Assembly (NCBI GenBank): GCA_013339895.1
Contig: JABACO010000007.1
Span: 1,482,929 to 1,546,928 of the forward strand
Length of the DNA: 64,000 nt
Reading direction: 5' to 3'
Origin: Ephydatia muelleri
Taxonomy: Eukaryota > Porifera > Demospongiae > Spongillida > Spongillidae
The notes beneath the pieces were generated by a model. That model worked only from the letters and a program-made list of their open reading frames with translations. It made no database searches and was not told the origin of the DNA. The translations under genes were made by a program, and so were the position numbers. Positions 1 to 11,634 of this stretch are shown one piece after another (position 1 is the first letter of the stretch; the number at the start of each line of letters is the position of its first letter).

Positions 1-480
1 GGGGGGGGAAGGGAGCCCGAAGAGAAAGGTGTGGTGAAAGAAGTGGGCAAGGCAACAGGTGACAATATGCTAATAGACGAGTCAGTAGAGCTCTATTACA
101 CATAAAACAATAATAATATTATACATATACATGTACAGCCCCTCTCAATTCAAGTGTGCATAGCCTTGAGCAGCCCTTTAATGTACAACAATCAACTAAC
201 GTATAGTACCTACAGTCCATGCATATATGCATAAACAAAATGGGTACACGTATGTCAATTTCACAAGCTTACTGCCCACGTAATGCTACTATGCTAGACC
301 CTCTAGTCCACACTGCTGTTTGTTCAGATTAAAAAAAAAAATCTACACTTAGGTTATTGGAGAACAGCACTGTACGCCAAAATAAAAGTCGTCATATTTC
401 ATCTTTACGCATTGATCAAAGCATAATACACAGTATTTATTAGTGTGGTATGAGTAAACAATACTCTTCATCACTTTGCA
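1..480. other. Non-coding, left edge
   Basis: AT-rich sequence with a G-run at the very edge. I see no coding segment; it should be intronic or 3' sequence of the leftward TMEM245 gene, whose last exons lie outside the window. Confidence 0.5.
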
Positions 481-707
481 GTCGAGCAACCATCACCACA
501 CGTGAACACCACTCACAACCATCACCACACGTGAACACCACTCACAACCATCACCACACATGAACACCACTCACAACCATCACCACCACACATGAACACC
601 ACTCACAACCATCACCACACATGAACACCACTCACAACCATCACCACACGTGAACACCACTCACAACCATCACCACACATGAACACCACTCACAACCATC
701 ACCACAT
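481..707. repeat. Minisatellite, about 30-bp unit, left block
   Basis: Tandem copies of a roughly 30-bp unit built on ACCATCACCACACRTGAAC and ACCACTCACA. The same array, in the same orientation, resumes at 1904 after the foldback element, so both blocks were once one array. Confidence 0.9.
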
Positions 708-1903
708 GGGTACAATCACATCAGGTCACTCAAAATTATGCAAGACCCTCTCAAATTTAGTTGCTTTTTCCACCAGTTATTAACCTACTACATGTATATA
801 TATGTTTATATGCAAATTATCGAGTCCCCAAGCCAATATACTTTTGAACTGCATTCGTTTGAAACGTTGACCTTTTATAACAACAATGCGTAAAGCGGGG
901 GGCGTTCCTGCCAATAACTACCTTAAAATTGTAACAAATGGTAATAGTTGAAGTACCATGGATAGAGCTGCGTTTGCTGTTCACGTATATCTGAAACTTG
1001 AGCGCTTGTTCGTTAACAACAAAGTTATGGTGGAAATAAGTTCCGTAACTTTGACCTAAATTTACAAAAAAGTATATTTATCATTTTTTTCCCCAAAGCG
1101 CACGAAATGTAGCTTCGGTCCTTATTCAACGTGATTGGAAGTAATCGAGTTTGGATCTCTGGTACTTCCGTAGATATTAACTGGAATAGAGAGTAAACAC
1201 GGATTGTTTAGTTTCTGTTTGTTAAGGGCACGCCACCTTCTACCGCGATAATATATTCAATATGCTTGGTTTACACAGCTATACTTGGGTATGATAACAG
1301 AACAATTAAACGTTTATGCGTGTTATCATACCCAAGTATAGCTGTGTAAACCAAGCATATTGAATATATTATCGCGGTAGAAGGTGGCGTGCCCTTAACA
1401 AATAGAAACTAAACAATCCGTGTTTACTCTCTATTCCAGTTAATATCTACGGAAGTACCAGAGATCCAAACTCGATTACTTCCAATCACGTTGAATAAGG
1501 ACCGAAGCTACATTTCGTGCGCTTTGGGGAAAAAATGATAAATATACTTTTTTGTAAATTTAGGTCAAAGTTACGGAACTTATTTCCACCATAACTTTGT
1601 TGTTAAGGAACAAGCGCTCAAGTTTCAGATATATACGTGAACAGCAAACGCAGCTCTATCCATGGTACTTCAACTATTACCATTACAATTTTACGGTAGT
1701 TATTGGCAGGAACGCCCCCCGCTTTACGCATTGTTGTTATAAAAGGTCAACGTTTCAAACGAATGCAGTTCAAAAGTATATTGGCCTGGGGACTCGATAA
1801 TTTGCATATAAACATATATATAGTAGGTTAATAACTGGTGGAAAAAGAAACTAAATTTGAGAGGGTCTTGCATAATTTTGAGTGACCTGATGTGATTGTA
1901 CCC
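708..1903. mobile_element. 1.2-kb foldback (long inverted repeat) element
   Basis: Two arms of about 590 and 583 bp (708-1299 and 1321-1903) are near-perfect reverse complements around a 21-bp spacer. The outer end begins GGGTACAATCACATCAGG. Both flanks are the same minisatellite in the same orientation, so this is an insertion and not a hairpin assembly artefact, which would invert the flank. A 4-bp ACAT on each side is a plausible target duplication; removing element plus one copy restores the array unit with one mismatch. No convincing ORF is present, so it would be non-autonomous. It lies in an intron of the leftward TMEM245 gene. Confidence 0.85.
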
Positions 1904-2138
1904 ACATATGAACACCACTCACAACCATCACCACACATGAACACCACTCACAACCATCACCACACATGAACACCACTCACAACCATCACCACACGTGAAC
2001 ACCACTCACAACCATCACCACACATGAACACCACTCACAACCATCACCACCCATGAACACCACTCACAACCATCACCACCCATGAACACCACCCACAACC
2101 ATCACCACACATGAACACCACTCACAACCATCACCACT
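1904..2138. repeat. Minisatellite, about 30-bp unit, right block
   Basis: Continuation of the 481-707 array, again ACCACTCACAACCATCACC-type units. It ends immediately beside the splice donor of a TMEM245 exon at 2142, so the array has expanded right up to the exon border. Confidence 0.9.
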
Positions 2139-2141
2139 CAC

Positions 2142-3481
2142 AGTCATAACAGTCTCCCAGTTGCTCTGGACGATGGTCTGGAGCTCGCTCCACAGAAGAA
2201 GTCGGTTGTCATACAAGGCTCTGTCGTCATTAGCAACGTGTGCCCCGTCAGACGAGGTTGTATTCTGGCAAGGGTTCATGGATGAGACACATCACATCAA
2301 CTTGTTCCTCACACGTTAGATTACCTTGTACAGTACCTCATACCGTTAGAGCTCATCATACACTATGTATGTTACACTAATGATACATGTTATACTAACT
2401 CGCTGGATCTTCCCCCTACATTAGATTTACTTGCTCCTCCCCCTGCATTAGATTTACTTGCTCCTCCCCCTGCATTAGATTTACTTGTTCCTCCCCCTGC
2501 ATTAGATTTACTTGTTCCTCCCCCTGCATTAGATTTACTTGTTCCTCCCCCTGCATTAGATTTACTTGTTCCTCCCCCTGCATTAGATTTACTTGTTCCT
2601 CCCCCTGCATTAGATTTACTTGTTCCTCCCCCTACATTAGATTTACTTGCTCCTCCCCCTACATTAGATTTACTTGTTCCTCCCCCTACATTAGATTTAC
2701 TTGTTCCTCCCCTTGCATTAGATTTACTTGTTCCTCCCCCTGCATTAGACTTACTTGTTCTGTAAATGTGACAGCAAAGATGCAAAGGGTGATTTCACAG
2801 TTTTTGTACTACTGATCACTACAAATATGTCGCCCACAATATCGTGGACCCCTCCTCCCCAGTCCCACAACTGCATCCACTCTTACCTGCAGCACGTATG
2901 AGTGGTAGAACGTATCGTACAGGTGTAGCAGGCCCTCGCCCAGCACGCTGGAATTGTCCAGGTGGTCGCTGACAAACAACTGGATCTGAAAAAAAGCGTG
3001 ACAAACAGGTTATCGTCGTCCGTGGGCGCCACCACAGGGTGCTGTGTTGTCACGTGGCACAGACCTTGGAGACCAGCCACGTTCTCCCGTACTCGTAACC
3101 TTCAACAAAGAAGGGACCGAGCGATGCCTGCAGTGTGGCATTGGTGTGGTCCGACCACCTGTGGGGGTGAGTACATCTGTGCTCAATACGGACAGCATCC
3201 CAGCTAGGCAACAACAATGCTCATTTGGCTTATTTACAAAAGCAAACACATATTTCAGTAAGAAGCGTATTCTTTAAGTCTCACCTATACCAGGGCAGAG
3301 TGGATGACACGACAACTGACCAATCCAGAGTTTTAACTTGGCACACAATGTGCAAACAGTATCCACACACTTTTGAATTCATTCATTTTTGAATTCGATC
3401 TGGGACACTCCCAACGCCGCATGCATTGGCACATTGAACTCCCTGACTCAGATAACCATGCACTCCAGGGCACCTCAGCAA

Positions 3482-3513
<32 letters not shown>

Positions 3514-6500
3514 TTTCTCCACCGTGATTCCACCAGGCTTGGAAATGGGCACTAAATTGAACTCACTGGCTCAAGTGAGGGTGCGCGGCCATGGTGCTGT
3601 TCCAAATGGACATCACCACTGAGCCGAAGTGCCGCAGCTCCACCTGGGTCTCGAATCCCAACAGGAGCACACCACCCGCCACGACCAGCACCAGTCCCAG
3701 TATGATGTGGACCGACACGAGGCTCCCTAGCGATGTCTTGACGACGTAGGCACAGAGTCGGTCGAGGGAGACGAACAGGGTGGTCAGGGAGGACAGAGGT
3801 ATGGGCATGACCACGTCCACCCACGTTCCAAAGGTGGACGCGACGCTCGCGAAGAAAGCCACGCCCTTAGACCAGACCACTCTGGAGCACACATACCTGA
3901 CGACCAACCAGACGCAAGGCGGGATGAGGGTGTAGAACAGGAAGGGGTGGAGCCAGAATACCACCACTGTGCACACGCTCAGCAGGGCGACAAAGATGAG
4001 GTTGCCATGGTGATGGTGGTTTTCCACGTGAGGCACCATTCGATGCACCCTGCCAAAGTCCATATCGTCTGCATCGCTCCCGTGGTGAGTCTGGGGACTG
4101 ACACGCCCCCTCTCTTCCGGGAGGGTGGCAAGAGCAGCGGAGTGCGCTTCCTTGCTACCAGCTTGCCCTCCTATCACCTCCACACCTTCCTCCTCTTCTT
4201 TCTCTCTGCCATCCTGCTCTGGGTGCAAGACAACGTGCAGCTCCGGATGCTCCATACCGCTTCCCGACTTTGCCGTCCTGCCAGCAATCCCGTCTGTCGC
4301 GGCGGCGGCGTGCGAAGATGGGATGGAAGACGTCCTGGGGAGGAGGGTGTCCTCCTCCCCGGCCTCGCAGAGGATGTGGTGGTAGAGTGCGGCACCTCCC
4401 CCCAGTGCCATTGCCACGGCGACGATGGGGATGATCACGGGACCGAGGAGGTAGGAGCCGAGGTTGACGGCCAGACACACCCACAGGGAGAGGAAGAACA
4501 CCCTCCAGATGACACGCCTCCTCACGGTGAACAGAAGAATGACGAGGCCTGCTACGAGGGTGTAGAACTACAGCAAGGGAAAGAAGGGGGGGGAGGAGGG
4601 AAAGCAGAAGGGGAGACAAACAATTACATCGATCATTAGGTCAGGATTACATCACCACTACGTGAAGTGTTTTCGCCTAGCGGTGATGTAATCCACTCGC
4701 AAATTCATACATTTTGGGTCTGGGTACGAGACTAGGAGGGGGAGAGGGAGACAAGCAAGAACATACATCATCGAGGTCAGGTCACGCACTGATAAAACAT
4801 GTACATAAAAAAAGTCGGCACTAAATGCGGACACTTTGGACCACATTAAGGTGTCCTGATCACAAGGTGTCCTTTTTTTCAGGCAAGTTTGTTTACAGAT
4901 AGTGTCCTGTTTATCAAGGTGTCCTTATTTCAGGGAGTCCACGGGTGCACACATGAAGCACTTTCTGCCTTGAAGGTTTATTTGGAACTTGTAGGATTGC
5001 TTAGTTGCCACAATGTACCTTTGGGTTTCAAACTTCTTTTTGCACCTATAGATTGTGTGTTGAGCACACGCTTCATTCAGATCCCTTGCAATTGTTTTGC
5101 AGCTACATATAAATACCAGTAATGCTTTAATTTGACACACATGTACTTGTAAGCGAGTGGGTATGGAGATCAATTATCTGACATCATTACCCTGGTAACC
5201 ACATGTGCACATGAGCATCAAACTCATGTACTATGAACAATTTCGTAATGTGTTCAAACTATCGAACCAGAACACAGACAGAACTGACAACAACAGTTGT
5301 TGAATTAACACAAGTCATTAAAGTGGTTGGTTGGTTTACTTTCGTCGAATTATTAACTTGAAGGATTTAGTACTGCATGAGGACAGAGTGGGAACATATT
5401 TGGAATGGTTCTCAAGTAAAAACACCTCTCCATCTATAACCACTTTGATACAGGGTAATGGAGGGGAGGGAGGGGCATTTGTGCCCAAACTCAAGTCACA
5501 TTGCAGGCTTTGTGCTTGATAGGAAGACATACATCGACGCCATGGGCATGTCAAGGTTCGAGTCCGGACATGGATTAATGCTAAAATTGTGTTGTTTGTC
5601 AAGTAAAAGATCAATAACCCTATTTAAAAAAAAAAATCACTTAAACCATCAAGCATATGCATGACCAGACAGATTGAACCAGTTGTTCCCATAAAGCATA
5701 TATAACGCACCCAATGAATTTTCCTCAACAATTATCTTCTCTCCTGATCATGAAATGCCGTGCGGCAGGCTTTGCCAGTGGTGCACTGTCAGATGCAGCA
5801 AAGCCCTGTATTCTTCGTGTGTGACTGCTGCGGGTGTGCTGACATGCCACAACAAGAACCCACAACACGCATCGCCGCTTCCGCAGCGATTTAATGGTAC
5901 CTTTCTGTGTTTTGCTGTGCATACAAAATGTGCGTGTGTGTGTGCACGCACGCGTTCTCTTACCTGTAGCCATCTCGTCTGTGCGAGTACGACGTCCAGG
6001 TGCGTAATGGCGCCGTAGGTCACTTCGAACCCATCGTAAGCTGAGGCGCTCAGTGCCACGAGCGCCCAAAGCCCGCACAAACCGAAGACGGAGCCCGCCA
6101 GTGCCACCCAGTGGGTAAGCACAAGCTCCATGAGCGAGGTGGACACCCAGTTGAAGAGATACAGCGGGGAGAGGAGAAGACCAAAAGTAAGCGGTACTTT
6201 GCTCTCCTCCAGGCGGAGCAGCCAAGCGTTGAGCTGGGTAGTGCAACGGTGTTTGAACGGATGGAGGAAGGTTCCCGTTAGGATAGCCCATAGGAGAGCG
6301 TGGAGGAAGGGTTTAAGCACGTAGTACACGGCAGCGGCTATGCAGGCACCGACCAACAGGAATAACATCGCCAGGGCATTAAACAGTGCCTGCATTCTAG
6401 CTTCGTCAAGTTTTGCATCTTTCTTCGAGGAGAAAATACTCAAAACTAAGGAAGTGATATCTGGCCCGACTCGGCCGAGTCGCTTTCGGCTTTCCGCAGT

Positions 6501-6530
6501 GGTCTCTGTGCTACTATTATACCGTTTCAT
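2142..6530 (-). CDS. TMEM245: TMEM245-like multi-pass membrane protein, five exons, 3' partial
   Basis: Exons in transcription order are 6530-5964, 4567-3567, 3158-3065, 2985-2887 and 2264-2142, all with GT/AG borders and compatible phases (0, then 2/1, then 0, 0), giving 628 residues so far. The product follows vertebrate TMEM245 from its N-terminal half: the hydrophobic stretch ending in GTFLHPFK, repeated membrane segments in exon 2, the NxT..HP segment at the exon 2/3 join, an EYGRTWL segment, a LYDTFYHSYV segment, and the amphipathic helix of the last exon. The conserved C-terminal AI-2E-transporter-like membrane domain is still missing and must lie beyond the left edge. The start ATG at 6530 is the first in frame and is followed by a short Ser/Thr-rich cytosolic tail. 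Family function is poorly known; it is an integral membrane protein. Introns carry minisatellites, a 31-nt poly-C run, a foldback element and a MITE relic, but the coding frame is intact. Confidence 0.88.
2397..2763. repeat. Minisatellite, 27-bp unit, about 13-14 copies
   Basis: Units of the type CTGCATTAGATTTACTTG followed by TTCCTCCCC, in the intron between the last two visible TMEM245 exons. Because 27 is a multiple of three, the minus strand reads as an open 9-residue repeat (TSKSNAGGG); I regard that reading frame as a by-product. Confidence 0.93.
3483..3513. repeat. Poly-C run, 31 nt
   Basis: Uninterrupted C on the plus strand (G on the sense strand of TMEM245) within its second intron, about 55 nt downstream of the exon 2 donor in transcription order. 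Confidence 0.97.
4640..4740. mobile_element. MITE relic with CTAGTCTCGTACCCAGACCC-type end
   Basis: In TMEM245 intron 1. The plus strand ends GGGTCTGGGTACGAGACTAG, preceded by the subterminal motif AGCGGTGATGTAATCC; a second, inverted copy of the subterminal motif starts at about 4643. The same end occurs at 17090-17152 and 54605-54655, and a diverged form near 13730. Confidence 0.6.
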
Positions 6531-6749
6531 TGTAAGCCAAACCAGAGATAATATATAATATCTCTGGCCAAACCCCCCCCCCCTTTTTTTTTTTCAACAG
6601 TTAACCCCACGTGAGGGCACGTGCTACTCGCGTGGTGCGTAGATTACGGACCCACCATTTTTGCTCCACATTTTTTTGGCGCTCTTCGTATACCGTTCCT
6701 CTGACGAACGCCCATCTTTGCGCAGTTCAACCGAACATGTCCGCGACAG
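6531..6749. promoter_or_regulatory. Bidirectional promoter, TMEM245 / coiled-coil gene
   Basis: Only 219 bp separate the two divergent start codons. The interval holds a 26-bp palindrome (6541-6566, CCAGAGATA...TATCTCTGG), a C/T homopolymer block at about 6574-6594 and an E-box CACGTG in GGGCACGTGCTAC. No clear TATA box is seen. Divergence from one short region suggests shared regulation. Confidence 0.6.
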
Positions 6750-7412
6750 ATGGTCACGATATCTCCGATATCCATACGAGTACTACCGTGGGAGAATCTC
6801 TTTCAGATCCGGGAGCGCACGGTATTGGGCTCCGAGGCGGGACATTCTGTCGGCGTGGAACACCATCCGAATATTCCCGCCGTGGGTGCCAGCGTCTCCA
6901 TTAGCGACCCCTCCGCAGCCGTTTCCATCAACGAGCGTTCTTCTACGGCCCTTCTCAATCTCGCTTCCAGCTGTAGCCTTACCGAGATACTGAACGTTCA
7001 GCAGCAGGCTTTGGAACAGTTCCAATGCCAGCTACAGCTCGCGCAGCAGAACGAGGCCATCAACCAGAGGCTGGACGCCATTGAGAGAACTCTTAACAAC
7101 CTGATACACCAGAAAGCGCAGGAGGAGGCCGTGAGGTCCGTGGGAGGTCAGTCCGTTACCCCCATACGACCCTCCCAACAGCTAGACGCGTCCATTAGTG
7201 GTAGTTCAAACGAGAGCAAGAAGAAAAAACTGCCGAGAGAGCTATGCGTAAGTTTTTTTTTTTTTGTTGGTCCTCATTTTATTTTAAAGGCGAAGTAGAA
7301 TTCGCGATACAGGCGCGGATATGTATGCGTGTGTGTGTTTTTGCTCTTGGTGCGTTTGCTAACGTGCGTGTGTATGTTTGATTGGAGTGTGCGTCTCTAT
7401 AAAAGTGTGCGT

Positions 7413-7450
<38 letters not shown>

Positions 7451-7457
7451 TGTGTGT

Positions 7458-7496
<39 letters not shown>

Positions 7497-10400
7497 CACT
7501 CGCCCGGCGTGCTAGTCCGTCAAGTGTTCCATTCCTCTGTGGTGCAACGAGCGTTTGCCCATACACCTTGTCGTGGTGGATAAGAAATCAGTGAAACTAA
7601 AAGCAGCATAGGATAGTGGTGACATGACAAATTTCTTGGTGTCGTTTATGAGACCTTGTTTTGACGAACAGCCTTAGCTTCAAAACTAAACCAGAGTGCT
7701 CTTTGACTGTTGTTGCGAACCAATTGATTTGTATTTGTGATCAGGGCTGTTGTCTGGTGCACTGCGCCTTTATTAGAAATGTAGACAGTGTAGTGTGTTC
7801 ACGCGTATGGGATGTTTTGTTCTGGAGTTCATGCGCATGGTGTGTGCTTATATTTTGTATCCATGTGTGGATGGGGGTATACCTACAATCACTATATATG
7901 TGGATGGGTTATACCTACAATTACATAGACATTTCCCCTCATGAAGATGATTTGTTGCTAACCATTAGAGATAACCTGGGTGTCCACAGGTGTCACACAT
8001 TTCAGGGGGTTAAAATGAGCAGCTTAGTTAATAATAAAGAGAGCTCGGTCCCTAAAGTGAGCGTCTATGCGCATGGACTGAGGGGTCAGGATTGTAGGGG
8101 ACTGGATTGTAGGGGTCAGGATTGTAGGGGACTGGATTGTAGGGGTCAGGATTGTAGGGGTCAGGATTGTAGGGGACTGGATTGTAGGGGTCAGGATTGT
8201 AGGGGTCAGGATTGTAGGGGTCAGGATTGTAGGGGACTGGATTGTAGGAGACTGGATTGTACACAATTCCATGACATCAACAGTGACACGACTGTTTTTT
8301 TTTTTTTTAAAGGTGTACAAGTTTTTATTGAATCTTGTATACTCTTTGTGTACTCTTGTCTCTTAACAGGCCAAAGTTCAGTCTACATACAATGCTCTCA
8401 ATTTGGAATTCAAGATAGATGAAAGGTTCGAGTTGGATGGAATGATTGGGTACATGTGTAGAGAGGAAGATGAGCGATAGAGCCATGCTGTTGTGTGTGT
8501 GTTGAAGAAGGGTGGAGGCAGATGGGTCAAAGAGAAATAGTGAGAGAGGGGGAGGGGGGGCTGAAGGGTATGCTGTTGTGTGTGTTGAAGAAGGGTGGAG
8601 GCAGTTGGGTCAAATAGATATTCAGGATGCATGCTGTTGTGTCCTTTAAAACATTTTAATTGCACGTACCTACAAAGGCTGAATTGAGGCTGAAGACGGT
8701 GACCTGTTGGTTTCATTGCCTGATCCTATCTGGCAGGTGTGTCTGTTCCTCGTGTCTTGATGTCTGCAGTTTTAAAAAAAAAGGCATATTTTTGAAATTG
8801 TTGATGCCGTGAAAGGAGACTCCATGGGGAATGATGGTCCATTATATGTCAGGACTAACATTTGTGCACAGTGTGATGTCTGGCATGATTAATTGTGTAG
8901 GAAGTTGTGGGCCTATGATGTGCGGTGTGTGTACGAGAGTCTGACGTGTATGTTTAGTGGAGTGCTGTGGGATTGCATATGCTGTCATTCTGGTTTGATG
9001 TACATGTTTGTGCCATGATGAGTTAGTTTTAAGCTACTTGTGGATAAATGCATCAAGGGAAATCATGCATATCGATGTACTACTTGCTTGTAATATGCAA
9101 TCATATACCCCTCCTTGATGAGGAATGATGCAGTGTGCACTCTTTAGAGTTTTATGTGACTGCCCCAAGTTGTTCTGATTGGTTATAGTTTATTTACTTA
9201 GACACAGATGCGCTGTGATCCGTATAATTCAGTGTCTTCCCTGTCCTCTTTGGATTCTAAATTGCTTTAGTGTCTGTTGCGGTGTGTTTATAATCTTCAT
9301 TTGTACTTTGGACGCCATTGTCACCTCTAGTCAACCGTCGCACACGCACACACACACACATCCTTTTCATCCTGACATCTCTACCCTCTTCAGATTTCTC
9401 AGTCCCAACAACCAGAGGGCCACGGATGCCCTCATTGACCAGGTGTACAGCGATGCTGGAGGCCTCTACACCATCAAGGACATCAAGAGGGCCGTCCATC
9501 GCTACTACGAGTCACGTCGGCGCCTGGGTATCGAGGAACTACCTGACCGGCAGGAGAAGGCGGCTGAGCAGAGGAAGAAGAGGAAGTACCGGGCACGACA
9601 GCAGCGGTCCTACGATCGGAGGAGGAAGTTTGTGAGGGAGACGGAGATGAGGTACTGGGAGCACATCAGTCCGGCGTGCATGACGGAGGAGAGCGACTCT
9701 GAGCAAGGGGAGCACCAACTCATGTGGAGATCCGAGTGTGAGTTGCGGCGACGGCCTGTTTTTAAATTGTCCCCCTTTTTCGTCATTGCTTTACGTTTAG
9801 GAGTTTGTGTTGATTTTGGTAGCAATGTGTTGCGATGGGTGCTGGATAATGATCGCTGTGTTTCAATTTAATCACTTAACATAAGTTGCCATCCCATGGA
9901 TTAAAAAAAAAACACAACACGTGCTGTCTTGCAAAGGTACATATCAGAGTTGCAGAGTCATGCTGGATCATGTTCTTTTTGAACATATTGTGCAATGGGG
10001 AGACCAAACATCCTGATCTTGTGACAGTTTGTGTAGCACTTGCAACATAGTGGGTGTATGCATGGATCATACATAGATTTTTATTTTATTTTTTCCCCTT
10101 GAAATCGTCTCCTCCATCACAATTATCCAGCTTGTTTGCATAAGTATGTATGATTCACCCTCTTTCCACTTGTCCCTTTTCTCCACACACACTCACACTC
10201 GGCAGTTTTGAACCAGTTCCTGATGAAGCTAGATGCACGCTACGAGCGCAGTAAGAAGCCGGGAACCAACTCGACCATCAAGCGTGAGCGCATCATCGGT
10301 ATGCACTCCACCTCTCGTCCCCCTCCGGCTCTCCCCTCGTGGATGGTCAATCCTGACTTCAAGTTGCCACCATCTTCGGTCTGTCTCGACCCCAGCGAAG

Positions 10401-11634
10401 GAGATGATGCAGCCAGTAGTACGTTGTAGTTGTGTGTGTGTTGGGGGAGGAGGGGGGGGGGGGGAGACATGGCTAAGTAAGAGCAAGCTATAGAGAGCTC
10501 TGCTTATTTAAGAGCTTCTACGGTATATGGCATCATTATGGGCTTAGTGTTTACAACACCTTACTAATTGCAGTGACAATTATAACGCTTGGACATCGGA
10601 CATTTGGCAGGGCATTTTAGCTAATTGTCCGACCATTTTGAACAGACACAATGGCCGGCCGGCCGGCCGACAGCAAGTAAACAAGTAGAGGCGAAAGAAT
10701 GTGGAAATGTAACTTTAAAAAAAAAGGCACGCACAGTCTCGCTCGCCCACAAATTTTCACTTGCACATAAGTGAAATGCGAATTGCGGAGCGAGTCGTTC
10801 GCTCGATAAAATCTAATGTACACTGACGCAACGCGATGGCAATCTAAGACCGTTTTAAATAACTGACAACAAAAAGTTGACCTTGCTTCGCTGTACATAT
10901 TGACACGTGGATGCGCATCGTCCTGTCAATGCTTGTACGAGACAATCAATTTTAAAGGCCACCAACGTTATCCCTCAAGCGATGTCCACAACACAAGGCA
11001 GCCTAGATGTATGCTGCTGATTACACGAAACATAAGAATCAGCCTGCCACTATGTGTATTTATGGAAATCCATAATGAAACGCGAAGTTTAAAAGTACAT
11101 GTACAAATTTATAATAATTTTATGTCCACCCAAGTATTTTTTATGTCCGATGAAATTCGTATGTGGTCAGACATTTGTCAGAACACTACCAAAAGTTATA
11201 ATTGTCACTGAATTGCTATACAATTATTTGATTCATATCCGGCATCTTTTTCAACATTGTATTGCTTTGTTTTACTGAAAGCAAACGCGAATGCAGTGGT
11301 CATATTGTGCATCTGCGTGCCATGTGGCCTGGTCTGTGTAGCTGTTTGTACCCATCTGTAACTTACAACTGTCATCTCCCCCTCCCTCCCGTCTGTCTTC
11401 CCCTCTTGCACACTCCTTCTAACCCCATGTCTCTCCTTCACACCCTTTTCCTGCTCATACCCATCTCACTTCTCTACCCCTATCGTCATCCACTATCACC
11501 TCCACCTTCCTTGTCTGGTAACTGCTACTTGCTCAGTGAGTGGGGACGTCTCCTATTCCTCACTGATTGGCGAGGTGCAGGAAGTGAGAGACGACTCGAG
11601 CGATTTCGAACTTCCAGAGACAGTTGTCGCGTGA
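6750..11634 (+). CDS. Uncharacterised coiled-coil, basic protein, five exons, about 410 aa
   Basis: Exons 6750-7247, 8370-8449, 9394-9737, 10206-10418 and 11537-11634 join in phase (0, 2, 1, 1) and total 1233 nt with a TGA stop at 11632. The exon 4 donor could equally be at 10415, which is phase-equivalent. Visible parts: a Ser/Thr-rich N-terminus; a Gln-rich coiled coil (residues about 85-125); a segment with ATDALIDQVYSDAGG and a KRAVHRYYESRRR helix; a long Arg/Lys-rich stretch; an acidic ESDSEQGEHQL turn; then WRSEFLNQFLMKLDARYE. This order recalls a widespread unnamed invertebrate family that I loosely associate with C14orf93-like proteins, but I cannot confirm it. The basic stretch suggests a nuclear, nucleic-acid-binding role by inference only. 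The start is uncertain: an ATG 13 nt upstream (6737) reads a different frame for 56 codons, so a one-base error near 6800-6840 or a real uORF is possible. Confidence 0.72.
7413..7494. repeat. (TG)n microsatellite
   Basis: About 40 TG dinucleotides with two TATG interruptions, in intron 1 of the coiled-coil gene. Confidence 0.95.
8083..8262. repeat. Minisatellite, 15-bp unit in two alternating variants
   Basis: Twelve or so 15-bp units of GGTCAGGATTGTAGG and GGACTGGATTGTAGG in intron 1 of the coiled-coil gene. The two variants alternate irregularly, a simple higher-order structure. All frames stay open because the unit is a multiple of three. Confidence 0.93.
10571..11214. mobile_element. MITE-like inverted-repeat element in intron 4
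   Basis: AGTGACAATTATAAC at about 10574 recurs as its reverse complement near 11210, and CATCGGACAT next to it is also inverted (ATGTCCGATG near 11145). That makes a roughly 640-bp element with imperfect terminal inverted repeats inside intron 4 of the coiled-coil gene. A GGCCGGCCGGCCGGCC block lies at 10651-10670. No ORF is recognisable. Confidence 0.45.

Noticed and set aside
708-1903. Palindrome as an assembly hairpin artefact
   Set aside because: Both flanks carry the same minisatellite in the same orientation and the arms differ by several indels, which an artefact would not show.
481-2138. CRISPR-like array of about 30-bp repeats
   Set aside because: Units are contiguous without unique spacers; this is a eukaryotic minisatellite.
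3947-4639. 230-codon plus-strand frame
   Set aside because: Shadow of TMEM245 exon 2 on the opposite strand; the minus frame has the homology and matching splice sites.
5540-5572. tRNA-like B box GGTTCGAGTCC
   Set aside because: No A box at proper spacing, no 7-bp acceptor stem and no anticodon arm; chance match or very old SINE trace.
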